DNA of 5,675 nucleotides from Alcaligenaceae bacterium (GTDB taxonomy: Bacteria; Pseudomonadota; Gammaproteobacteria; Burkholderiales; Burkholderiaceae): the NCBI GenBank assembly GCA_947445495.1, contig CANFEI010000100.1:1-5675 (forward strand), written 5' to 3'. Below, piece after piece: positions 1 through 5,466 of the stretch. The notes under the pieces were generated by a model, which was not told the origin of the DNA, ran no database searches, and saw only the letters and a program-made list of their open reading frames with translations. Both the position numbers and the translations under genes were made by a program. Within the stretch, counting starts at the first letter, position 1. Every line of letters starts with the position of its first letter.

Positions 1-12
1 AATGGAGTAAGT

Positions 13-684
13 ATGCTGGACAAGGTTAAGCAGTCCCTGCAAGAGGCGATTGCACCGATTCAAGACGGCGCCTCCGTCATGGTGAGCGGCTTTGGCGATG
101 CAGGCATCCCTTTTGAACTCATGAGTGCCATCATGGACAAGGGGTTACGCGAGCTTACTATCATCAGCAACAACGCAGGCACGCACGAGACTGGCATTGC
201 CGGACTCATCAAGGCAGGCCGTGTGCGCAAGGTGGTGTGCTCGCATCCTCGGCCCGCGCACTCCGATGTATTTGCCAACGCATACCGTGCAGGTCAAGTG
301 GAGCTCGAATGTATGCCGCAAGGCACGCTGGCAGAACGCTTGCGTGCTGCAGGCGCTGGGCTTGGGCCTTTCTTCACCCCGACTGGCTACGGCACCTTGA
401 TCGCAGAGGGTAAGGAGCAACGCGTCATCAACGGAAAGGGCTACATCATGGAGCAACCTTTATCGGGAGACTTTGCTTTAGTGCGCGCCAATCTCGGTGA
501 CCGCTGGGGCAACCTGACGTATCGCTGGGCCGCCCGAAATTTTGGGCCCGTGATGTGCATGGCGGCGAAACATTCCATCGCTCAGGTCAATCGCATTGTT
601 CCTTTGGGCGATCTCGCCCCTGAATATGTGATGACCCCAGGCATTTTTGTTCAAGCAGTCGTAGCGATCGGAGGGGAGCGATGA
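13..684 (+). CDS. CoA-transferase, alpha subunit (class I; PcaI/AtoD/ScoA-like)
   Basis: This 223-residue protein is the alpha subunit of a heterodimeric class I (3-oxoacid type) CoA-transferase, a cytoplasmic enzyme that moves CoA from a donor such as succinyl-CoA or acetyl-CoA to a free acid. The signature near the N terminus runs DGASVMVSGFGDAGIP (residues 18-33) and fits the family pattern, except for Ser where the first Gly of the usual GGF is expected. A GAGLGPFFTPTGYGT segment (114-128) and the GDRWGNLTYR and ARNFGP blocks (162-179) are also typical, as is the C-terminal VMTPGIF. The length is normal for an alpha subunit. The ATG at 13 has GGAG at 4-7, five bases upstream. It overlaps the beta-subunit gene by four bases, which implies co-translation. 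The GDRWGNLTYR wording recalls 3-oxoadipate CoA-transferase (PcaI), but no other protocatechuate genes are present, so the substrate stays open. The family call is secure. Confidence 0.95.
   Translation: MLDKVKQSLQEAIAPIQDGASVMVSGFGDAGIPFELMSAIMDKGLRELTIISNNAGTHETGIAGLIKAGRVRKVVCSHPRPAHSDVFANAYRAGQVELECMPQGTLAERLRAAGAGLGPFFTPTGYGTLIAEGKEQRVINGKGYIMEQPLSGDFALVRANLGDRWGNLTYRWAARNFGPVMCMAAKHSIAQVNRIVPLGDLAPEYVMTPGIFVQAVVAIGGER
670..684 (+). promoter_or_regulatory. Shine-Dalgarno plus ATGA stop/start overlap joining the CoA-transferase subunits
   Basis: GGAGGGGAG at 670-678 lies in the last codons of the alpha subunit and directly precedes ATG 681. The TGA stop of the alpha subunit (682-684) overlaps that ATG. 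This arrangement normally gives coupled, near-equal synthesis of two subunits of one complex. Confidence 0.8.
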
Positions 685-1409
685 GTAACCTAGCAAGTAG
701 CACTTCACACAGCACCTTCAAGCCGCTTGGGCGCGGAGAGATCGCTTATCTCGTCGCCCACGACTTCCCGGACGGCTCTGTCGTCAATCTGGGGATCGGC
801 ATGCCCACGCAGGTTGCAGACTACCTTCCTGAGGACAGGGAAATATTGCTTCACAGCGAAAACGGTATTTTGGGGATGGGTCGCGCCTCGGTGGGCGATG
901 AGATCGATCTGGATATCATCAATGCAAGTCGTACGCCCGTCACCCTGATGGCTGGGGCCTCCATCACCGAGCACACCGTATCCTTTGCGATGATGCGTGG
1001 CGGCCATCTGGACTACTCAGTACTGGGTGGTTTTCAAGTCGCTGTGAACGGTGATCTGGCTAACTGGATTACCTCTGGGCCGGATGCTATCGCGGCCATC
1101 GGCGGCGCGATGGATCTCGCGGTTGGGGCTCGGAATGTGATTATCATGATGGAACATGTGGCGAAGGATCAGACGCCGAAGCTCATGCAAGCCTGCACGT
1201 ATCCTTTGACGGGCGCAGGCGTTGTGAATCAGGTCTATACCGATCTCGCCATCATTGACATCACGCCAGACGGCTTCGAAGTTCGTGCAATAGTTGAAGG
1301 CTTATCCATGGAAACCCTTAAGCAAAAGACTGGCGCACCCATCAAAGCATCGTCTAAGCTGTCGGTGATTCGTCGTAACGCACAAGGCAAGCCTGTGTAC
1401 GATAAATAG
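681..1409 (+). CDS. CoA-transferase, beta subunit (class I; PcaJ/AtoA/ScoB-like)
   Basis: This 242-residue protein is the partner beta subunit, which carries the catalytic residue. The LHSENGILG motif (57-65) matches the family active-site signature. Glu60 is the expected residue that forms the glutamyl-CoA thioester intermediate. Other conserved blocks are VNLGIGMPT (35-43), SFAMMRGGHLD (101-111), GGFQVAVNGDLANW (116-129), GGAMDLAVGA (141-150) and ACTYPLTG (171-178). The ATG at 681 lies inside the ATGA overlap with the alpha subunit. A long purine-rich Shine-Dalgarno stretch at 670-678 (GGAGGGGAG) supports this start. The first 18 or so residues, rich in Ser and Thr, precede the conserved domain and look like a non-conserved lead. 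The reading frame is intact. A terminator-like hairpin follows 27 bases after the stop. The acid substrate (3-oxoadipate, acetoacetate or another) cannot be decided from sequence alone. Confidence 0.95.
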   Translation: MSNLASSTSHSTFKPLGRGEIAYLVAHDFPDGSVVNLGIGMPTQVADYLPEDREILLHSENGILGMGRASVGDEIDLDIINASRTPVTLMAGASITEHTVSFAMMRGGHLDYSVLGGFQVAVNGDLANWITSGPDAIAAIGGAMDLAVGARNVIIMMEHVAKDQTPKLMQACTYPLTGAGVVNQVYTDLAIIDITPDGFEVRAIVEGLSMETLKQKTGAPIKASSKLSVIRRNAQGKPVYDK

Positions 1410-1436
1410 CATGGATCGCCATACGCGTTGCAGTTG

Positions 1437-1464
1437 AAACGGCGCTTATGGCGCCGTTTTTTTT
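1437..1464 (+). terminator. Intrinsic terminator-like hairpin after the CoA-transferase genes
   Basis: The arms AAACGGCGC (1437-1445) and GCGCCGTTT (1451-1459) are perfectly complementary over 9 bp, with a 5-base loop, TTATG. The 3' arm runs into an uninterrupted run of eight T (1457-1464). This is a textbook Rho-independent shape. It ends only four bases before the Shine-Dalgarno of the next gene, so it probably attenuates, or acts as an mRNA segment boundary, rather than fully isolating the two gene pairs. Confidence 0.88.
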
Positions 1465-1481
1465 AATCAGGAGAAAACATC

Positions 1482-2456
1482 ATGAAAACAACAATCCTGG
1501 CCTCAGCCAAAACAGCTTTTGCTGCACTCGCCGTGTTTGTCGGTTGCGCCGCACAAGCACAAACAACGAGTAACCAACCCATCACGCTGATTATCCCCTA
1601 CCCACCTGGCGGTAGCGCTGACATGTTGGCTAGGCCGATACTTCCCGAGCTACAAAAGAAACTCGGCCAAACAATTGTTTTAGATTACAAAGCGGGTGCT
1701 GGCGGCACCATCGCAACACAAGCTCTGGCGCGCGCTAAGCCTGACGGCAACACGATCTTGATGGTGCTGACTGCTCACGCCATCAACGACGCGCTCTATC
1801 CCTCCCTGCCGTACAACACCCGCAAAGACTTCGCACCCGTTTCTCTTGTTGCAACGCTGCCTTTGCTTGTTGCGGCGCCCCTATCCACGCCGGTCAATAC
1901 CATTCCTGAACTCATCGCCTACGCCAAAGCAAATCCAGACAAACTATCCTATGCATCGGCCGGCAATGGAAATACGAGTCACCTAGCTGTCGAAGTCTTC
2001 AAGAGCCAGACCGGCACAAAAATGGTTCACATTCCTTACAAAGGCAGTGGGCCAGCCGTGATCGCGATGCTTGGTGGTGAAGTTTCCCTGATGTTTGATA
2101 GCATTTCCACTTCCTATCAGCAGGTCAAAGCCGGCAAGCTCAAGGCGATCGCTGTGACAGGCGCCAAGCGCACAGAAATCCTCCCTAACGTGCCGACCGT
2201 TGCCGAAACCTTACCGGGCTTTGAAGTGAATGTCTGGTACGGTATTTTGGCGCCCGCAGGCACGCCCACAGCAGCGATTGATCGTCTGAACAAAGCGCTC
2301 ACTGAGATCGCACAAGATCCAAAGATCCGCGAGCAACTTGGGTCAAACGGCTATCAAATGGTGGGCTCGACCCCTGCCGAGTTTGGCAAACACATCGAGG
2401 CGGAGCTGCAGATGTGGAATAAAGCTGTGAAAGACTCTGGCGCCAAAATTAACTAA
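1482..2456 (+). CDS. Bug/TctC-family periplasmic solute-binding protein (first copy)
   Basis: This 324-residue protein belongs to the Bug (Bordetella uptake gene)/TctC family of binding proteins linked to tripartite tricarboxylate transporters. The N terminus is a Sec signal peptide with a Lys start, a hydrophobic core and a likely cut after AQA (residue 26). Cys22 is not in a good lipobox because Phe is at -3, so a soluble protein is favoured. Family landmarks are ITLIIPYPPGGSAD (34-47), AGAGGTIATQALARAKPDG (71-89), YAKANPDKLSYASAG (147-161), HIPYKG (183-188) and MFD (204-206). The PPGG loop and the SAG loop line the ligand pocket in known Bug structures. The ATG at 1482 has AGGAG at 1469-1473, eight bases upstream. 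No TctA or TctB gene is adjacent, as is common for orphan Bug genes. Its place after the CoA-transferase suggests, but does not prove, that it binds an acid activated by that enzyme. Confidence 0.93.
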   Translation: MKTTILASAKTAFAALAVFVGCAAQAQTTSNQPITLIIPYPPGGSADMLARPILPELQKKLGQTIVLDYKAGAGGTIATQALARAKPDGNTILMVLTAHAINDALYPSLPYNTRKDFAPVSLVATLPLLVAAPLSTPVNTIPELIAYAKANPDKLSYASAGNGNTSHLAVEVFKSQTGTKMVHIPYKGSGPAVIAMLGGEVSLMFDSISTSYQQVKAGKLKAIAVTGAKRTEILPNVPTVAETLPGFEVNVWYGILAPAGTPTAAIDRLNKALTEIAQDPKIREQLGSNGYQMVGSTPAEFGKHIEAELQMWNKAVKDSGAKIN

Positions 2457-2462
2457 CACTGA

Positions 2463-2487
2463 CTACGCACCCTGTTAGTGTGCGTAG
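2463..2487 (+). repeat. Intercistronic inverted repeat between the two plus-strand Bug genes
   Basis: CTACGCAC (2463-2470) and GTGCGTAG (2480-2487) are perfect 8-bp complements around a 9-base loop. No T tract follows, so this is not an ordinary intrinsic terminator. It sits 6 bases after the stop of the first Bug gene and 20 bases before the GGAG of the second. Plausible roles are an mRNA-stabilising 3' hairpin, a processing site or a regulator binding site. The sequence does not choose between them. Confidence 0.6.
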
Positions 2488-2507
2488 ATAACGACAACAT
2501 ATACTTC

Positions 2508-2519
2508 GGAGACTCTATG
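2508..2519 (+). promoter_or_regulatory. Ribosome binding site that fixes the second Bug gene start at ATG 2517
   Basis: GGAG at 2508-2511 lies five bases before ATG 2517. The longer in-frame possibility begins at GTG 2478, inside the 2463-2487 hairpin. It lacks a good Shine-Dalgarno and would add 13 polar residues ahead of a normal signal peptide. ATG 2517 is therefore chosen. Confidence 0.85.
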
Positions 2520-3515
2520 AAAACATTCACTACAAAAAAAATCGCTCGCGTGCTCGGCGCAATCGGCGTAACGCTACTAGCGGGCGTGGCTGGCACCGCC
2601 GCAAATGCGCAGGCGAATTGGCCTGAACGTCCAATCAAACTAATCGTCGCTTACCCGCCAGGTGGGCCCGTGGATGTCTCGGGTCGCGTCTTCGCAAAAT
2701 TCTTAGGTGAACAGCTTAATCAATCGGTCATCGTAGAGAACCGTGCCGGTGCGAGCGGCATGATCGGTGCCGACGCAACGGCAAAATCAGCGCCTGACGG
2801 TTACACGCTCAATTACGTCGCTAGTCCTAGTCTGACTATTTCACCGATTGTTCAACGGAGCAAGCTTTTCGACCCACGCAAAGACTTCACGCTGATTAGT
2901 CCCATCCTCAGCTATACCAACATGCTCCTCGTTGGATCCCAAACAAACGTTAAGACAGTCAAAGAGCTGGTCGAGTACGCCCGGCAAAATCCGGACAAAG
3001 TCACCTTTGGCTCTGCCGGCTTCGGTGGTTCAAACCACTTGTCCGCCGAACTACTCAAACAATCCACCAACACCCAAATGCTCCACATCCCCTACAAGGG
3101 TAACGCTCCGGCGATGGTCGATGTGATTAGTGGCAAGGTGACGTTCATGTTTGATATTGTTGGTACGGGCAAGGCCTTCGTTGAAAGCGGCAGAGCACGT
3201 GCACTCGCCGTCACATCAAAGACTCGCAACCCAAGCGTACCCACAGTACCCACAATGATCGAAGCTGGGATCGCCGACTACGAGGTATTGGGATGGTTTG
3301 CCGTCATCGGGCCTAAAGGCCTACCTGCTGATGTGGTCGCAAAACTCACCAAAGCTGTCGAAGCCGCGAAGACAAGTAAAGGGTTTACGGATTCTGCCGT
3401 GGCGGCTGGCTACACGATCGACAAAGGCAATGCTAAAGATCTTGAAAAACAGATCAATAGTGAATACAAAATGTGGGAAGGCGTCGTGACAAAAGGGAAA
3501 ATTTATCCTGACTAA
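2517..3515 (+). CDS. Bug/TctC-family periplasmic solute-binding protein (second copy)
   Basis: From ATG 2517 this is a 332-residue Bug-family binding protein. The signal peptide begins MKTFTTKK, has a hydrophobic core at about residues 12-28 and a likely cut after ANA (31). The mature protein opens with the usual WPERPIKLIVAYPPGGPVD (35-53). Further family blocks are NRAGASGMIGADATAKSAPDG (75-95), DPRKDF (119-124), SAGFGGSNHLSAELL (166-180), HIPYKG (190-195) and MFD (211-213). The PPGG loop continues PVD, whereas the upstream copy has SAD, and the second pocket loop also differs. This suggests a different ligand rather than a recent duplicate. It lies 60 bases after the first copy on the same strand and is probably co-transcribed with it. 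No membrane transporter partner is visible. The ligand is unknown; carboxylates are the common ligands of the family. Confidence 0.92.
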   Translation: MKTFTTKKIARVLGAIGVTLLAGVAGTAANAQANWPERPIKLIVAYPPGGPVDVSGRVFAKFLGEQLNQSVIVENRAGASGMIGADATAKSAPDGYTLNYVASPSLTISPIVQRSKLFDPRKDFTLISPILSYTNMLLVGSQTNVKTVKELVEYARQNPDKVTFGSAGFGGSNHLSAELLKQSTNTQMLHIPYKGNAPAMVDVISGKVTFMFDIVGTGKAFVESGRARALAVTSKTRNPSVPTVPTMIEAGIADYEVLGWFAVIGPKGLPADVVAKLTKAVEAAKTSKGFTDSAVAAGYTIDKGNAKDLEKQINSEYKMWEGVVTKGKIYPD

Positions 3516-3522
3516 GCGATAA

Positions 3523-3589
3523 GGCGATCATCTGAACGCATCAGACAGGACGTTGCTCCGTTCTGTCTGATGATTTCGAGAGGATCGCC
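3523..3589. repeat. Outer inverted repeat enclosing the convergent hairpin
   Basis: GGCGATC (3523-3529) and GATCGCC (3583-3589) are perfect 7-bp complements that flank the 14-bp hairpin at 3539-3572. The spacers are similar in length, 9 and 10 bases. If both form, the transcript end would be a two-tier stem with an internal loop. The short outer arm could also be chance. Confidence 0.4.
3539..3572. terminator. Strong hairpin between convergent operons, probable (bidirectional) terminator
   Basis: CATCAGACAGGACG (3539-3552) pairs with CGTTCTGTCTGATG (3559-3572) over 14 positions around a 6-base loop, TTGCTC. The only non-Watson-Crick position is G3549 with T3562. That is a G-U wobble in plus-strand RNA but a C-A mismatch in minus-strand RNA, so the hairpin suits the plus-strand transcript best. 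It starts 23 bases after the stop of the second Bug gene and lies 47 bases past the stop of the convergent third Bug gene. Only ATTT follows, so there is no strong T tract. Termination is inferred from position and stem strength. The 104-base gap at 3516-3619 holds nothing else apart from this hairpin and the outer repeat. Confidence 0.7.
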
Positions 3590-3619
3590 ATGCGAGACTC
3601 GACTGTCAACTGATGGCGG

Positions 3620-4651
3620 TCAGTCTGCCACGATATTCGCACTCTTTATCGTTTCGCTCCACTTCTTCAATTCATTTGCCAAAAACGTTTTGAATTGCTC
3701 GGGTGACCCGGGCGCTGGCTCTGCACCAGCGGCCATCAAGGCTGCCACTGTTTTTGGATCAGACAAGACCCGCACCATATCGGCGTTGACGCGCTTAATA
3801 ATATCGACTGGCGTGCCAGCCGGCGCCACCAAACCCGTCCAAGAGTACGCTTCATAGCCTGACAGACCTGCGGCGGAAATCGCGGGGATCTCAGGGAAAA
3901 ACTTTGAAGTCTCAGGATTACCGACACCAAGCGCTCTAATTTTTCCTGCCTTGATAAAGGGCAATGCCGAGGGGCCGTCAGCGAACATCAATTGCACCTG
4001 CCCACCAACCAAATCCTGCATAGCTGGAGCACTTCCTTTATACGGAATGTGCTGCATTTTTGTACCAGCAAGACTATTGAATAGTTCACCCGCGAGATGC
4101 GTACCACCGCCCGTACCCGAGGAGCTATAAGAGAGTTTGCCTGGATTCGCTTTCGCGTAGGCAATCAACTCTGCGACTGACTTAACAGGCAGAGAAGGAT
4201 GCACCACAAGCACGATCGGAAACCTCGCGGCCATCCCCACAGGCACGAAGTCTTTCTGAATGTCATAGCTCAAACTTTTCTTCAAGCTCGGTAGCACCGC
4301 GTGATGGATGGCAGCAAAGAAAAAAGTGTAACCATCGGGCGCGGCCTTAGCGGCGGCTTGCGCACCGACAATCCCCCCCGCGCCTGCCTTGTTATCAATG
4401 GGCGTAGCGACTGACCACAACTGGGATAACGGCACAGTCGTAAGACGTGCCGTCGTGTCTACTGGCCCTCCAGGAGGAAACGGCACAATAAATGCAACCG
4501 GCTTGTCTGGCCAAGCAGCCTGTGCGAGGCCGGACACCAAAAACATACCGATCAGCGCGCATATTTTTAGGGCGTAGGTCGCTACAAATGACTTGCAGAA
4601 CGCCACGACCCCACGCTTTGTATCCCCATCATTCCGCCAAGATTGACTCAT
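3620..4651 (-). CDS. Bug/TctC-family periplasmic solute-binding protein, coupled to eutC (third copy)
   Basis: This 343-residue Bug-family binding protein is the last gene of the minus-strand eut block. Landmarks are WPDKPVAFIVPFPPGGPVD (47-65), NKAGAGGIVGAQAAAKAAPDG (87-107), YAKANPGKLSYSSSGTGGGTHLAGELF (165-191) and HIPYKG (201-206). MFAD (222-225) stands where the other two copies have MFD. The signal peptide is unusual. About 25-30 residues precede the core (roughly 31-42), and the likely cut after AQA comes near residue 45. The only other Met before the cut is residue 36, which is too late, so ATG 4651 is kept. That ATG overlaps the eutC stop as ATGA and has GAGGAT at 4658-4663, six bases upstream. 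The coupling implies a role tied to ethanolamine or amino-alcohol use, although Bug proteins usually bind carboxylates. The ligand is unknown. Confidence 0.92.
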   Translation of the reverse strand: MSQSWRNDGDTKRGVVAFCKSFVATYALKICALIGMFLVSGLAQAAWPDKPVAFIVPFPPGGPVDTTARLTTVPLSQLWSVATPIDNKAGAGGIVGAQAAAKAAPDGYTFFFAAIHHAVLPSLKKSLSYDIQKDFVPVGMAARFPIVLVVHPSLPVKSVAELIAYAKANPGKLSYSSSGTGGGTHLAGELFNSLAGTKMQHIPYKGSAPAMQDLVGGQVQLMFADGPSALPFIKAGKIRALGVGNPETSKFFPEIPAISAAGLSGYEAYSWTGLVAPAGTPVDIIKRVNADMVRVLSDPKTVAALMAAGAEPAPGSPEQFKTFLANELKKWSETIKSANIVAD

Positions 4652-4663
4652 TTTTGTATCCTC
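4648..4663 (-). promoter_or_regulatory. Shine-Dalgarno and ATGA overlap coupling the third Bug gene to eutC
   Basis: Read on the minus strand, GAGGAT (4663-4658) lies within the last codons of eutC (Met-Arg-Ile). Six bases later comes ATG (4651-4649), which overlaps the eutC TGA (4650-4648). The site fixes the Bug start and indicates translational coupling. Confidence 0.8.
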
Positions 4664-5454
4664 ATCGTATCTGTTTCATATTCAGACGCTTCTTTTAAAT
4701 CCACGCCAGTTTTACCAATAACTCTTGCTTGCGCAATTAACCAGGCAAGTTTCTGCGCTGCACCAGCATAGCTCAAACCTTCGGGTCGGATGTTTGATAT
4801 ACAGTTGCGTTCAGAGTCGTTGCGTCCAACCCTCGGATGCCAGGTCATATAGATTCCCATGCTGTCAGGGGCCGACAAGCCTGGCCTCTCGCCAATCAAA
4901 ACAACTGTTATCTCAGCGCCCAAGACCTCACCGATCTCATCGCCAAGCGCCACGCGCGCCTGCGTAGCCAGTATGAACGCCGAGGTATCGAGCTGCAGCC
5001 CGAGGGCCTGCAATGCCTTGAGCGTCGGCAAAGCATGCGTTTGAACTGCTCTCGCCGAGAGCCCATCCGCAACAACAAATGCTATCACGCAGGGCGAGAC
5101 GCGCGATTGACAGATCGACTCTTCCAAAGTGCGAATGCCCATGTCCGAGAGGCGACGACCCAAATCTGGTCGTAACAGATAGTGCTCTCTGTTTTCGGCT
5201 CTGCTCGAGACAGCGATAGGATCAATTCCCATGTGAACCAACCCCTGCGTGAGCGCTTCTACATCGAGCGCTTCATGCACTGCGTCGCGCGCTCTGGCGT
5301 GAGCGAGTCGAAATTCAAGAAGTTCGTTTGTCGGAAGACTCACCCCTGTGCGTCCAAGCGCTATCCTAGCTCGAGTAAATTCCTTCAGGGCCGACCATGC
5401 TGGCGTCGCTTCTAAAAATGAAGATTGATCCGGTGCTAATTTGTACTCGGTCAT
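4648..5454 (-). CDS. eutC: Ethanolamine ammonia-lyase, small (light) subunit
   Basis: From ATG 5454 this is a 268-residue EutC. With EutB it forms adenosylcobalamin-dependent ethanolamine ammonia-lyase, which converts ethanolamine to acetaldehyde and ammonia. The cobalamin sits at the interface of the two subunits. Conserved blocks are FTRARIALGRTG (26-37), FRLAHARARDAVH (48-60), YLLRPDLGRRLS (92-103), FVVADGLSARAV (126-137), GDEIGEVLGA (171-180), IGERPGLSAPDSMGIY (187-202) and RNCISNIRPEGLSY (216-229). It is somewhat shorter than the enterobacterial protein, mainly in the N-terminal part. A longer frame from TTG 5469 is less likely, because AAGGA at 5462-5466 is correctly placed for ATG 5454. 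That ATG lies one base after the eutB stop. The last 14 or so residues run past the usual LK ending and contain the next gene's Shine-Dalgarno. No shell-protein genes are adjacent, so a microcompartment is not indicated here. Confidence 0.95.
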   Translation of the reverse strand: MTEYKLAPDQSSFLEATPAWSALKEFTRARIALGRTGVSLPTNELLEFRLAHARARDAVHEALDVEALTQGLVHMGIDPIAVSSRAENREHYLLRPDLGRRLSDMGIRTLEESICQSRVSPCVIAFVVADGLSARAVQTHALPTLKALQALGLQLDTSAFILATQARVALGDEIGEVLGAEITVVLIGERPGLSAPDSMGIYMTWHPRVGRNDSERNCISNIRPEGLSYAGAAQKLAWLIAQARVIGKTGVDLKEASEYETDTMRIQK

Positions 5455-5466
5455 CTCAGATTCCTT
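5452..5466 (-). promoter_or_regulatory. Ribosome binding site that fixes the eutC start at ATG 5454
   Basis: On the minus strand AAGGA (5466-5462) is followed seven bases later by ATG (5454-5452). The eutB TGA occupies 5458-5456. The order stop, one base, ATG is typical of re-initiating ribosomes and rejects the upstream TTG at 5469, which lies before this Shine-Dalgarno. Confidence 0.8.

Noticed and set aside
1..12. End of an upstream gene (in-frame TAA at 8-10)
   Set aside because: Only a few bases are available, so any stop codon here could be chance.
145..456. A 103-residue minus-strand open frame antisense to the CoA-transferase alpha gene
   Set aside because: It is a Cys- and Ala-rich shadow frame, fully inside a gene with clear family motifs on the other strand.
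1434..1467. Possible promoter (TTGAAA 1434-1439 with TTTAAT 1462-1467) before the first Bug gene
   Set aside because: The spacer would be 22 bases, the second position of the -10 is wrong, and the start point would fall at or after the Shine-Dalgarno. The T run is explained by the hairpin.
1542..1556. Lipoprotein cleavage site at Cys22 of the first Bug protein
   Set aside because: The residues before Cys are Phe-Val-Gly. Phe at -3 is a poor lipobox, and an AQA signal peptidase I site follows directly.
2478..2516. Longer start (GTG 2478) for the second Bug gene
   Set aside because: It lies inside the hairpin, has no fitting Shine-Dalgarno, and adds polar residues before a standard signal peptide. 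ATG 2517 has GGAG at the right distance.
1413..3591. Direct repeat GGATCGCCAT at 1413-1422 and 3582-3591
   Set aside because: Only ten bases are shared, with no similarity in the flanks. Two copies are not enough to claim a repeat element.
3570..3857. A 95-residue plus-strand open frame starting in the convergent hairpin
   Set aside because: It begins in the 3' arm of the hairpin, runs antisense through the third Bug gene, has no Shine-Dalgarno, and shows no recognisable family pattern.
4837..5175. A 112-residue plus-strand open frame antisense to eutC
   Set aside because: It lies wholly inside eutC, whose conserved motifs explain the open frame. It has no credible ribosome binding site or domain pattern.
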